Source: Nepenthes gracilis (lineage: Eukaryota > Streptophyta > Magnoliopsida > Caryophyllales > Nepenthaceae). From it: a DNA stretch of 64,000 bases. The stretch lies in assembly GCA_033239525.1 (NCBI GenBank), contig BSYO01000036.1, positions 7,090,126 to 7,154,125 of the forward strand, in the 5' to 3' direction. The notes beneath the pieces are model-generated. The model searched no databases. It saw only the letters and a program-made list of their open reading frames with translations, and was not told the DNA's origin. A program made the position numbers and the translations under genes. Positions within the stretch are counted from its first letter, which is position 1; every line of letters starts with the position of its first letter. Positions 1 to 10,261 of the stretch are shown in pieces.

Positions 1-321
1 ACGCATATCCAACGAAAGATTGGGTCATATTTTATCATCTTTTTGACAATATTTTAATAAAATAATTATTAGAATATTCTAAATTATGTTTTTAAGTTTT
101 TTTTGTACAAGATATTGTTATTTTTAATAAATCTGAATTTTAAAATTTTAATACTTCATAAAACCTTAAATGATATTAAAAGAAAATCAGCGTTATTTTT
201 TATTTTTATTTTTATTTTTGTAGTGGCTTTCTTATAACCTGCCACCCCCAATGAATAAGTGGCCTCTGTTATGGCGCTCGGGTTCCCCTAGTGAGTGTAA
301 TATTTTGATTTTTTAAATTAG
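1..321. other. AT-rich flank left of element A
   Basis: Very AT-rich DNA with homopolymer T and A runs and no credible coding frame. A short GC-richer patch (about 238-300) does not match any other part of the window. Similarity to the right-hand LTR of element A begins only at about 322, so this stretch is either the original flank or DNA joined after loss of the LTR end. Confidence 0.6.
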
Positions 322-945
322 GCGAAGGATGAAAAACCACGGTAGCAGACGAGCAGTCCGAGAAATCTCACTATGGTGAAGAGAAATTACAACAATAGAT
401 GCCTGGGAAACTTTAACGTTCTCAGGATGTTACAGCGCAAGAAAGGTAACTTCTCTCTCTTCTGGAGGGTTCTTGCTCGAGTATGGGTATGAGGATTCAG
501 AAGCAAAAAGGTCATTCTTCAGTTACTGATGTTGGGTATTTATAAAGAATGTGATCACGCGTAAGGGAGGCGACGCGTAAGCTGGCGTGTCGGGGTTGCC
601 TACCCTTGTCGCCATTTCTGTGGATGCGGGTGTGACATGGACCCTGTCGCGGTCTGCGGATCTGGCCTTCGAAGCGCATAGCCTCTCAGTACGGCGTGTC
701 GGGGCCGTTGGTCGCTCGTGGTGACATGCGCCGCGTAGGCTATCTGGTGGCATCCCGAGTCATTTTGGCCTTCCTGGTGGTCCCCGTCTCAAATGGGTCT
801 TAGTGCCCGTCTGGGTGGCCAGGCGCTCAGAAACGAGCCAGCAATTTGAAATTTATAGGGCTTATGGGCCTTTTGGGCCAGCCTTTCTATGTAACTCTTT
901 GGGCCTACTTCTGCGGTTTTGGGCCTAGGGTTCTAGGACCCATCA
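322..945 (-). repeat. 3' LTR of element A, truncated at its outer end
   Basis: This copy aligns with 19361-19975 across its length. The inner boundary is the CA at 944-945, followed on the plus strand by a C-run that is the polypurine tract on the minus strand. The matching TATA-like box (TATTTATAAA, 537-546) is retained. The part equal to 19189-19360 is absent, so the U5 end is missing. The two copies differ by many substitutions and small indels, which suggests an old insertion. Confidence 0.85.
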
Positions 946-960
946 CGAGCCCCCCATATC
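946..960 (-). other. Polypurine tract of element A
   Basis: On the minus strand this reads as a purine-rich run with six consecutive G, ending directly at the TG that opens the 3' LTR. This is the expected plus-strand priming site for a minus-oriented element. Confidence 0.6.
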
Positions 961-1140
961 AAGCGGTTCGAGAACTCAGCCGTTTGACATGCCTTGCAAG
1001 CATCTTTTCGCCGTTACAGACCGCGATCTTCGTCTTCTGCTGGCGCGAAAGACGTCCGAGGTCCTCTTGTGAACACGAGACCTATTTTTCGCCGCCGTTT
1101 CCCCTCCTCGTGGAGCATTGAATGCGATAGGCGATTGATG

Positions 1141-1260
1141 TGACGTCGCCTCGGGAAACCCTAAGCCTGCACTTGCCTACTGCGTATGGGGAGTTGACAC
1201 GTGGAATGGTCATGATGAGGGCGCCTTTTCACTCGTTCGAAAATTTCTTTAAATCCTTCG
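1141..1260 (+). promoter_or_regulatory. Promoter-like region of the antisense ORF in element A
   Basis: A TGACGTC motif (1141-1147), a G-box CACGTGG (1198-1204) and an AT box around TTTAAAT (1248-1254) lie in that order, about 100 bp before the ATG at 1353. The same arrangement precedes both antisense ORFs of element C. Function as a promoter is inferred from motifs and conservation only. Confidence 0.5.
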
Positions 1261-1352
1261 TCGCGTCCTCATTCATTCTTCGCATTTTCTTCTTTCTTCC
1301 CTTGGCTTTCTTCGAGAATCTTCACGACGTTTTGCTTTCCTTGCTTGCTGCC

Positions 1353-3181
1353 ATGGCTCCCGGCGTTAAAGAGATTGCCTCTTCCCTTTCTTCTCAAGAT
1401 CTCGAGCAGATCAGGGCGAAATACAACATCCCGGTGTCTGATTCGATGGTAGTTCCAGGAGCCGCAGAGAGGGCGGGCAGTCTGCCAAATGGTTACATTG
1501 CGGTATACGAGGTTCACCTCAAAGGTGGACTTCGTTTCCCTCATTCCAGAGCTCCACTTTGATGAAGGAGTTGGGCATCCGCTCGCGAGGCTTGACCCAA
1601 CGCCATCAGTACTTGGTTTCTTTGTGTGTGTCTTCGCGGCCGCCATAGCAAGACTCTCAAGGCGGTCATGGTGAAGATCATGTTTCGCTTAATCATACTC
1701 TTAAGCTGGATCACCATGACCCCCCCCCGAGTTATTTGAGATGAGCGGTGGGGAACCAGTTCCACCAAAAGGTGGAAGGACGGGTTTTCTTCCTTAAGGT
1801 GGTGAGGACTAGGAGCTCTCCTCCGTGTGGGAAAACGTCGCTAGCAAGTATGGCTCCGATATTACTAACGAGGAGAGGAGGCCGCCGGGGGAGGTCACGG
1901 ACTTAGTGCTAGCGAACACAGGCGCTTCGGCCACGGGAAGAAGAACATCCGGGCTGTCCTCCAGAAAAGTCAGGCGGAAGCAAGTGGGCGGTGCCATCCG
2001 AGTGATTACGCCATTGCCTCGAAGAAGAAGAAGCTGAGGAAAAGAGAGGGTCCTCTTGCGATTCAGGAGCCCTCCGAGCGGCCTCCAAAGAGCCCGCGGA
2101 TTGAGGTCTCTGAGGATCCGCCGAGCATTGTTGGTGAGTCTTCCTCAGAGGATGACCGCGTCATAGCCCCCGTGGTCAGGAAGGCCATGGGGCTGACTTC
2201 TGGTCCTTCTATGGAGCCCGAGGTCGTCGCAGCACCTTCCTCTGGTATCGAGGCCCGTCCTGAGGCATCTGCCATCTCTGCGGATCATCCTTCTGATGAT
2301 CCTGCAGCCTTTGGTGCCTTGGAGGAGGCAGCTTTGGACGAGGTCGTAGAGCCTCATGGGATGGAGGCCGTCGCCGATGTTACTACGGGGGAGATCTTTG
2401 ACCTTCTTAGCGGCGAGGAGGCTGTGGTCGCGGTCTTGGAGATCCCGGCCGTTGCTGACGTCCCGGAGGTAACGGAGCCCCCATCCTTGAAGGTCCTTCC
2501 TCCGAGGCCGCCCTTGATGTTTTGCGGCGCTGCAGAGTGCCCACTCGTGCCGAGGTCCGTGGGAGATTACCCCACCGAGGATCTGTCATTTCTCGGGTAC
2601 TTTCTTTGCCTTACTCTTTGTCTCCTTTCTGCGATTGCGTTTAAGTGGCTTTGATTCTTCTTGCGGCTCGAATCGATTGGTGGCCTTAGCCAGGCTAGTG
2701 GCGAAATTGCTCGGTCTCGAAGGGAGGCGGAGTCTTTGAGGGCCGCCAAGAAGAGATCCGGCGGCCGTGCGGCACTTACTTCATCTCGAGGAAGCCACGA
2801 GGCTCTCGGAGGTTCGATATGGCTTCTGATGGAGCGAAACCTTGGTGGAGGAGCCTTGAAAGGACCTCGGTGAAGATTGCCGACATGGCTCCCGTCTTTG
2901 GAGGCCAAGTTTTGGGGCGGCATCCATCTATGCCGCCGGCCCGCTGATGCGGGTCTGTATCCTGATTTCCCAGCTGTTGTCTTGGATCCGCATGCGAGCG
3001 CCGTGCGCCCTCAGGATGTGTACGGTCTTCGGGGCAGGCTATTTCCTAAGTCCTTGGGTCCAAGCTCCTCAGCGGGTCCTTGCTCATCAGACCAACCGGG
3101 AACTTCGAGCCGCGGGGAGGATCCTTCGTCTCTAGGAGAGCCATCTGGAGCCGCTCCGCCCCAAGGCCCCTGCAAGGGCTA
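1353..3181 (+). pseudogene. Antisense ORF of element A (putative 'gypsy-type transposase' PF04195-like), frameshifted
   Basis: This ORF runs opposite to gag-pol, between integrase and the 3' LTR. It starts at an ATG in a good plant context (gccATGGCT, 1353). The first ~70 residues contain GYIAVYEVHLKGGLRFP (about 1485-1535), resembling the conserved core of the plant family annotated as 'putative gypsy type transposon' (PF04195). The frame then shifts near 1540 and continues in pieces: an acidic, Pro/Glu/Val-rich middle (2172-2590), and a C-terminal part with FWGGIHLCRR (2910-2939) and VVLDP. A short intron-like gap (2597-2665) separates the middle from the end, with a GT start but a mutated acceptor (GCG instead of an AG). 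An AATAAA-type signal near 3225 (gaaataaaatg) follows the stop. Family knowledge: extra antisense ORFs are reported for Tat elements; their role is unknown. The PF04195 link is by eye. Confidence 0.55.
2597..2665 (+). other. Intron remnant in the antisense ORF of element A
   Basis: GTAC opens the segment, a T-rich tract fills it, and it ends in TTCTTGCG where an acceptor would need AG. The sequence after it (GCTCGAATCG) matches the start of the exon after the intact 75-bp intron in element C (38361-38435), so the position is homologous. The splice site appears to have decayed in this copy. Confidence 0.45.
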
Positions 3182-3297
3182 GACTTCGTTTCTCCTTTTT
3201 GGTTGTTGTATTGTATCTTTATGAAATAAAATGAGATCTTTGAGTTTTATCACAAGTGCCTCTTTCTCTCTTTTTTTTTTTTTTACAATCAAGTTTT

Positions 3298-3579
3298 GTT
3301 ATGACCTCAAGGGCCCGACCTCTGGGGCCGCTCGGTCATAGCCGAGTTTTCGTTGCCTGACCAATGGGGTCCGACCGCTGGGGCCGCTCGGGTTGGCGCC
3401 CAAGTTTTGTTGCCTAACCACTGGAGTCCGACCCATGGGGCAGCTTGGGTTGGCACCCAAGTTTTGTCGCCTGACCTCTGGGATCCGACTGCTAGGGCCG
3501 CTCGGATTGGCGCCCAAGTTTTGTTGCCTGACCACTGGGGTCCGACCGTTGGGGCCGCTCGGGTTGGCGCCCAAGTTTT
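3298..3579. repeat. 57-bp tandem repeat after integrase of element A
   Basis: Five head-to-tail units start at 3298, 3352, 3409, 3466 and 3523. The last four are exactly 57 bp apart and the first is shorter and diverged. Each unit carries TGACC, GGGGTCCGACC, GGGGCCGCTCGG and GGCGCCCAAGTTTTGT-type blocks. Because 57 is a multiple of three, open frames run through the array in several frames; these are not genes. Tandem repeats between integrase and 3' LTR are described for Tat elements. Confidence 0.9.
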
Positions 3580-3602
3580 GTTTGTTGGAGACGGCCCGCT
3601 TT

Positions 3603-4620
3603 TCACTGGTAGTACTTCCTTAGGTGAGCGGCGTTCCAGGTCCGGGGAATCAGCTTGCCATCTTGGGTGCGTAGCTTATAAGCTCCTCCTCGAAGGATAG
3701 CCGAGACCAAAAAAGGCCCTTTCCAATTTGGTGAGAGCTTGTTCCTTCCCGCTATTTTTCCCGTGGCTTCTACGCTTCTTAGTACGAGATCCCCGACTTC
3801 GAATGGTCGCGCCTTCACCTTCTTGTTGTAATAATAGGCCACCCGTTGTTGGTAGGTCGCTACCCTAAGTCTCGCCTGGTCGCGAAGTTCCTCGAGGGCA
3901 TCGAGGCTTTCTCGGAGCCTTTGGTTGTTATCCGTTGCGCTGAAGCACCCAACCCGGGGGCTGGTAAGGTATACTTCTATTGGGATGACAGCTTCGACCC
4001 CGTAGCAAAGGTTGAAAGGGGTCTCTCTCGTGGGCTCTCGTGGCGTCGTCCTATATGACCAGAGGATTGAGGGCAATTCATGTACCCATGAGCCCTCAGA
4101 TAATTCCAGCATGGTTTTTAGCCCATGTAGGATCGTGCAGTTTGTCACTTCCACCTGCCCGTTGGCTTGCGGGTACGCCATTGACGTGTGCACCAGGTTG
4201 ATCCTCAGGCTTGCGCAGTACTTAGTGAACCGCTTTCCAGTGAACTGCGTCCCATTGTTAGTCACAATGCACTCGGGTACTCAAACCCGCACACGATGTT
4301 CTTCGGAGGAACTCGTCGCGTTTTGCTCATTATTCGGCGGTGGTACGCTTCCACCCATTTGGTGAAGTAGTCGATTCCACGATCGGGAATTTCCTTTGTC
4401 CAGAGCGAGAGGAAATGGCCCAGGATGTCGAGCCCCATTGGGCGAACGGCCATGGGGATTACGGCGCCGGAGATCTGTGGGGGCGATGACTCATATTCTT
4501 GTGAAGTTGGCAACTCTCGCATTTGCGCACGAAATCCATGGCGTCATATTTCATAGTCGGCCAGTAGTACCCTTGCCTCATGAGCTTAAATGCTAGATTA
4601 TTTCCCCCAACATGGGATCC
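3603..4620 (-). pseudogene. Integrase of element A, catalytic Asp changed
   Basis: Reading leftwards, an HHCC zinc-binding module (HLGICGSHVGG then CESC, about 4500-4602) is followed by a frameshift, then the core with TNNGTQFTGK (about 4240-4265) and GQVEVTN, and a C-terminal domain (RPFEVGDLVLRSVEA) ending near 3603. The related element C has TDNGTQF at the same place, so the catalytic Asp is Asn here (GAC to AAC type change). Integrase would insert the cDNA; this copy should be inactive. The end of the ORF abuts the 57-bp repeats. Confidence 0.85.
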
Positions 4621-4899
4621 GCATATTCCGAGATGCACCTCTTGCAGGGCGTATTCGGCTTCTTCTGGAGTGAGACATCTCAAGTAGGGGGCCGAGAAGC
4701 CCCGTCGATACAGCCGGCCGTCTACGATTGTGTACCAACCCGCTGCTTTCTTTATCTTCTTGGCCTCGCTCAAGTTCTCGGGCAGCGAGCCATCAGACCG
4801 AAACTTCAGGTAGGAAGTCATCCACGTGCTTCCGTCCGCGACCTGCATCACCTCCCGCTCGGGGTCTTCAATGCTGGACCTACCCAGGATTTCTCGCAT

Positions 4900-5298
4900 C
4901 CCCCTGGCATACTGTTCAGGATCTTCGAAAGCCGCTGCTCGAGCGAGCGTGTCGGCTTTAGCCTTTTCCTCCCGCGGGATGTGGATGAACTCGGTCGTCT
5001 TGAATCCCATTATCATGTCCTTGACCTTTGAAAGGTACTTGGACAGCTGGTCGTTGTTGACGTCGAAGCTTCCGCGGACCTGATTAATGACCAACTCGGA
5101 ATCGCTATAGATGACGAGCTCTCTGGCTGAGCATTCCTTGGCGAGTCGAAGTCCGGCTAGCAAGGCCTCGTACTCCACGACGTTGTTTGTGGCCGAGAAT
5201 CCCAACGTCAACGAGTACTTTATCTCCATCCCCTCGGTGTGCGTAACACAATCCTGCTCTCCGCGGCCGTCCTTCATGGAGGAGCCGTCCATGCGCAA
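4900..5298 (-). pseudogene. Second (archaeal-type) RNase H of element A
   Basis: The segment begins with MDGSS and continues with GMEIKYSLTLGFSATNN, VVEYEALLAGLRLAKE and YSDSELVINQV, i.e. the Asp, Glu and Asp positions of an RNase H fold of the archaeal/plant type. It sits between the retroviral-type RNase H and integrase. The reading frame continues into the integrase zinc module (to about 4459). Acquisition of this second RNase H is an established Tat-lineage trait. Confidence 0.8.
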
Positions 5299-5299
5299 G

Positions 5300-6508
5300 A
5301 GTCCAAGCGGAGGTTACTGAACTTCGTCCGTGGTAGTCCGGGTCCCTCATCACAAGTGGGCGGTTCGTCTTGACGAAAAAAGTCCGTGGAGCTTTGTCCC
5401 TTTAAGGCTGGTCTCGGACGGAACTCAATGTCAAATTCCCCAACTCGATGGCTCACTTGATGGTATTTTAGGAGATCTCGGGTTTCTGCAAAATAGCTCT
5501 CAAAGGTTGATCGTTTAGGACTATTACCTTGTGCACCTGGAAGTATGGCCTGAGTTTCCTCGCGGAACAGACCAATGCCAAGGCCACCTTCTCCGTCAGG
5601 GGATACCTGGTCTCGATGCCCGCGAGAGTCTTGCTGACGTAATACACGGGCTACTGCTTGCCATGCTGCTCTCGTACTAATATCGAGCTCAGTGCTGCGT
5701 CGGACACGGAGAGGTACAAGTATAGCTCTTCGCCCTGCTGAGGAGAAGCTAATAGGGGCGGACTCGAGAGGTAGCTCTTGAGTCCTTGGAATGTTTCCTC
5801 TGTGGTCATCGTTCCCTTTGGAAATCCGGGATTTTGTTCCTCTTAGCGCTTTGAAGAATGACAGGTGCTTCTCAGCCGATTTTGCTAGGAAACGAGAGAG
5901 GGCGGCCACTCGCCCAGTAAGCTCTGTACCTCCTTCACCGTTTGTGGAGACCACATGTTCAGGATCGCTTGGATCTTTTCTAGATTTGCCTCAATTCCTC
6001 GGTGTGACACGATGTAGCCCAAGAATTTTCTGGAGGCAACACCGAACGTGCACTTACTGGGGTTGAGCTTCATTCCATGGGTTCTGAGCACATGGAAGGT
6101 CTCAGCCAAGTCCCTCACGTGATCGTTGCTCATCCGGCTCTTGACGAGCATGTCGTCAACGTATACCTCCACGTTTCTGCCCATCTGGTCTTTGAACATC
6201 TTGTTCATGAGCCGTTGATAAGTTGCTCCTGCGTTCTTGAGACCAAAGGGCATTACCTTATAACAGTATGTCCCTTGGTCTGTCATGAACGATGTGTGCT
6301 CCTCGTCCTCGGGGCTCAATTTTATTTGGTTGTACCCGGAGTACGCATCCATGAAGCTTAAGAGTTCATGGCCGGACGTCAAGTCCACAAGGTGGTCAAT
6401 CCTGGGCAATGGGAAGCTGTCTTTGGGGCATGCCTTGTTGAGATCGGTGAAGTCCACGCACATTCTCCACTTCCCATTGCTCTTTTTTACCATGACAACG
6501 TTGGCCAA
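5300..6508 (-). pseudogene. Reverse transcriptase and RNase H of element A
   Basis: The RT part (5885-6508) is open and shows GKWRMCVDFTDLNKACPKD, LLSFMDAYSGYNQI, MPFGLKNAGATYQRLMNKMF and the active-site box VYVDDMLVKS. Just after the RT thumb the frame breaks near 5890-5950, and the RNase H region (about 5300-5880) is readable only in pieces (for example GEELYLYLSV and the PVYYVSK region). N-terminal RT and the link to protease (6510-7120) are also frameshifted. It converts element RNA to DNA in family members; this copy is defective. Confidence 0.85.
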
Positions 6509-7123
6509 CCAGTCCGGGTACTGAACTTCTCAGACGAATCCAGCATCCAGGAGTTTCTTGACCTCCTTGCGGATGGCCACCAACTTCTCCGTGGAATAGT
6601 TTCTCCGCTTCCCACACCGACGGCTTATGCCGAGGGTCGACGCCTAATTTGTGGGACGATGACCTCGGGTGAGATCCGGGCATGTCACCGGGGACCATGC
6701 GAACATGTCCAGGGATTTTCCCATAGAAAGCCCAGCGAGTTGGTCCCTTACCGCCTCGAGAGTGAGCTCCTATTTGGACGTATTTCTCCGATCCATGGAT
6801 TCAACGGGACTTGCACTACGGGTTCTCTGGTAGAGCGTCTTTGCAGGTGTTGCCTCGCCCCCGAGGTCGAGGTCTTCCACACATTTGTAAAAGTGTTACT
6901 TGCTCGGTCTAGGCCAAGTAACACATTCGTCCGGTTGACTAGTCTCCGAGAACCTCTCCTACCCCCACGGGGTGGGGAACTTCATCTTGAGATGCGGGAT
7001 GGAGGTCACTGCGTTGAAGCATGTGCCAGCAAGCCGTCCGAGTATCGCGTTATAGGCGAGGCGGTCCACGCGAAAAAAGGTGAGGACTTTCGATCTTGTC
7101 CTCGGATAGGTTCCCGAGTTACC

Positions 7124-7353
7124 TCAAGTGGATGATACGACGACGGGCACTCGCTCGTTGTCCAGCCCGTAGAGTGGCCCTTCCGGCGCTTTCATTTGAT
7201 TCTTCTTATACCCTAATTTGAAGAAAGCATCAAGATACAGCAAATTGTGAGAGTTTCCATTATCAGCAAATACTCGTTTCATCTGGTAGTCATTTGCTCC
7301 ATCTGAAACGAGTGCGGTTACAACCAGGGGGTCGGAGTGAGGAGAAGTTACAT
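7124..7353 (-). pseudogene. Protease of element A, cut by element B
   Basis: The frame carries FADNGNSHNLLYLDAF, matching the retropepsin active site of the related element C (FIDNGSSQNLLYL); the D(S/N)G motif is present as DNG. At 7353 the frame is interrupted by the LTR of element B and its upstream part resumes at 17411. With B and one TACAT copy removed, the codons join without a shift, and the same residues adjoin in element C. Confidence 0.85.
7349..7353. repeat. Target site duplication TACAT (left) of element B
   Basis: TACAT immediately precedes the TG of the left LTR and is repeated at 17406-17410 after the CA of the right LTR. Five bases is the normal duplication size for Ty3/Gypsy integrase. 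Confidence 0.95.
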
Positions 7354-7817
7354 TGTAACGACCCAAAATTTGAATAAGGAAATTTTAAACATTAGGTCCG
7401 GTCGACACCGTTGACCGAAAATCCAAAGGTGAAGAAGTCGGAATTGGCATTGGGAAATTTAAATAGGATTTCCTTAATGCAGATCCGATTCCATAATAAA
7501 TGAAGTCGGTTTCCCTTGGTAAATGAATTCGGATTTCGAGTAAAAGCAGCGTGTGGATTTCTTTGAAAGAAAACACTCGGATTTTCCGACGTGAAAACGC
7601 ATCCGGATCACTCCGGATTTCCGAAGTGAAATGTGAGTCCGGACTTGTTGAAGAAGTCCGGTCACAGTTAAGACAGGATTTTGGAGAAGGAGCATCATTT
7701 AATGTCCGCAGTTCCCGATATGTGTTGGAAAACAAATTCACATGGGAAATGAAGGAATAATTTATGGCAACATTGGAAATTAGGAAGAATTATAAATGAG
7801 GGCCACCCAAACTTAGG

Positions 7818-7830
7818 GCTATAAATAAGG
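7818..7830 (+). promoter_or_regulatory. TATA box of the element B LTR
   Basis: CTATAAATAAGG in a GC-richer context about 470 bp into the LTR, with a second TATAAAT 30 bp before it. The same pair is in the right LTR at about 15128-15166. It probably sets the U3/R boundary. Confidence 0.5.
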
Positions 7831-8339
7831 GCCTTAGGGCCTCAAGAATATGGCACTATTAGAAACCCTCCTAAAAGTAGAAGGCAGAAAGCTAAGGAAA
7901 AAGTAGAGAAGAACTCAGGCAAGATACTCACCCCTATTTCTAAAACTCATGTTTATTTATGTAATTATGAAATTATATGATATTCTGTATGAATATGATG
8001 TTCTTTATTCGTGCCTGAAATGGATGTTTAAAAAATGCATTATGCATGATTTTAGTTAATGTTCTGTCAAATTCAATCTTTGAAATTTAAGATAAATGAA
8101 CTTCGGCGTCCTTACAGAAAACGAAAATGAACTCCGGCCTACTGTAGAAATGAAATGAACTCCGGCCCTTTGAACAAATCTGCTCCGTCCTTTGTGAAAA
8201 AGAAACTCTGGCCTTATGTCCTAAAAAGAAGTTCAGCCCTCTTGTAAAAACTCCGGCCCTTTAAATAATATGCTCATTCCTTTGTGAAAAGAAACTCTAG
8301 CCTTATGGTACTCCGGCCTTTGATGTTTCGGTTTTGCCG

Positions 8340-8608
8340 TGCTAAAATCGAGATCGGCTCTCTTCATGTTAAAATCGAAATCGGCTTTCTTCATGTTAAA
8401 ATCGAGATCGGCTCTCTTCATGTTAAAATCGAAATCGGCTTTCTTCATGTTAAAATCGAGATCGGCTCTCATCATGTTAAAATCGAGATCGGCTTTCTTC
8501 ATGCTAAAATCGAAACCGGCTTCCTTCGTGATAAAATCGAAACCGGCTTTCTTTGTATTAAAATCGAAATCGGTTTTCTTGTGTTAAAAATTGAAATCGG
8601 CCCCTTTG
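8340..8608. repeat. 27-bp tandem array in the left LTR of B
   Basis: About ten units of the type TGTTAAAATCGAGATCGGC plus TCTCTTCA, each 27 bp (one of 26). Units alternate GAGATCGG and GAAATCGG forms. As 27 is nine codons, both strands are open here and give repetitive peptides with no protein meaning. The right LTR has the same ten units in the same order (15676-15944). Confidence 0.92.
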
Positions 8609-10261
8609 TGATATCAATGAAACCGGCCCTGAGTACTTGAAATAGAAACCAGCTCTAATTTAAATTTGAAACCGGCCATGTGCCTTGGAATTTGGACTCC
8701 GTCCTATGAGCTCGGATTTTTAAAGAAAATCCCTCCGTCCCTTTGAGCTCTAGATTTTAAAGGAAGATCCCTCGGCCCTTTGAACTCCGAATTTAAAAGA
8801 AAAGCCACTCCGGCCTTGAACTCGAATTATTTATTAAAGACAAGTCACTCGGTTTTGTAAAACAAAAGCACTCCGTCCGTTTAGAGCTCCGTCCAAGTCC
8901 TCCGTCTTTTAAAAGGAAAACGGCACTCCGTCCCCTAATTAAAGAACTTCCGACTTTTGGAGCATAATGTAATTGTGCTCCGTCTTTTCATAAATAAAGA
9001 ACTTGGCTTTGACTAAAGTAAATGAACTCCGGTTTTGAAAGGCAATGAACTCGGTTTCAAAAGAAAACTAACTTCGGCTTTGACTAAAGGAAATGAACTC
9101 CGGCTTCAAGAAATTAACTCCGGCAATGAACTTAGCTTTCCATTTCAGAACTTCGGCTTACATATTAAAAAAAAGAGCTTCGGAAAATTTAACTTCGGAT
9201 TTTGCTTTGGAAAAATGAACTTTGGCTTTGATGATATGAACTTCAGTAAAGAACAAGAAAACATATGGATTATGGACAGCAAGTGGAACTCTTCCGACTT
9301 TTGAAATATGATATATGGCCAATAAAGAACACGAACCAAGAACCGAGTTTCCATTAAACTTGCTGTTAAAGATGGACGAAGGATATTGGAGTGACACTCG
9401 AGGATGCCTCCTGGGCCACGGGAGGGGACCTTTTGGTGGCACAAGAACTATGGACTATGGCCCCGTATGCCGGGTTAAAGGCATGACCTCCCGCCCCGGG
9501 GAGCATAATGAGGGGATATGGCTTTAGGTTGTGGGGTAGCACACAACCCGTCCTCGATGTTGTCCGCTCCCGTCCGGTCCCTAAAGATGATATGAATTCC
9601 GAATGATTTTGATGAATTTTTCTAAAGACAAGATAAAAAGAGTATGGACCAAGAAGAAACGATATGATGAATTTTAATATGATAGGTTATGATCTATAAT
9701 TTGATTATATGTATGCTTGTGTTTTCTGCATGTGAGTATCCTGCTGGGCTTTGTAAGCTCACTCTTGTAAATTTTCAAATGACAAGCTTATGGAGGACGA
9801 AGTTGAGTAGAGTCTTTTGGTGTAGCTGGAAGTTTAAGCTGGCTGAAACTGATTTTCAAAGTTTTGTTTGAAGAAATTTGTATTATTGATTCCGCTGCTT
9901 ATGAATGTAGAATGTTTCAGTGATATTATGGGACTTATGAAATTATTTATCTTTAGAATGCATCTCAGGTATGAATGAAGAAATGAAAAATTTTTATGTT
10001 CACTTTTTATCTCTTAATTGTAAGGAAATTTAGATTTGACGATGGCTTTTGATGGTATAAAAAGTCGGGTCGTCCTGATTTATGTAAATCGAGCAAAAAA
10101 AAGCGAGATGCTTTAGAATAGTTTGAATCAACACGGAAATTTAGGACAAATTTAGTGATGGCAAGAAGAGTGTCATCCTTACTTACATTTTGGGATAAAA
10201 AGACTATTAAAATAGTATTTTTTATAACTAACAAAATTGTTCTTTTGAGCGTTTCGCAGCC

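Larger units (their letters stand above)
7354..10075 (+). repeat. 5' LTR of element B
   Basis: It starts TGTAACGACC and aligns end to end with 14683-17405. Two TATA-like boxes lie in TTATAAATGAGGG and CTATAAATAAGGG (about 7791 and 7820-7827). It contains a 27-bp tandem array (8340-8608) and dozens of dispersed CTCCGGCC/CTCCGTCC blocks. Compared with the right copy it repeatedly lacks one or a few bases at TCCGG motifs. The last bases differ from the right copy, so the true end is uncertain by a few bases. Confidence 0.9.

Noticed and set aside
3299..3700. Several overlapping open frames of 76-115 codons, rich in Gly, Pro and Arg
   Set aside because: Produced by the 57-bp repeat units; no conserved domain.
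8233..8587. Open frames with repeated 9-residue units on both strands
   Set aside because: They follow from the 27-bp tandem array, which keeps frame by length. The same frames recur in the other LTR (15557-15976).
8340..8608. CRISPR-like regular repeats
   Set aside because: Units are directly adjacent without unique spacers, lie inside an LTR and the DNA is plant nuclear.
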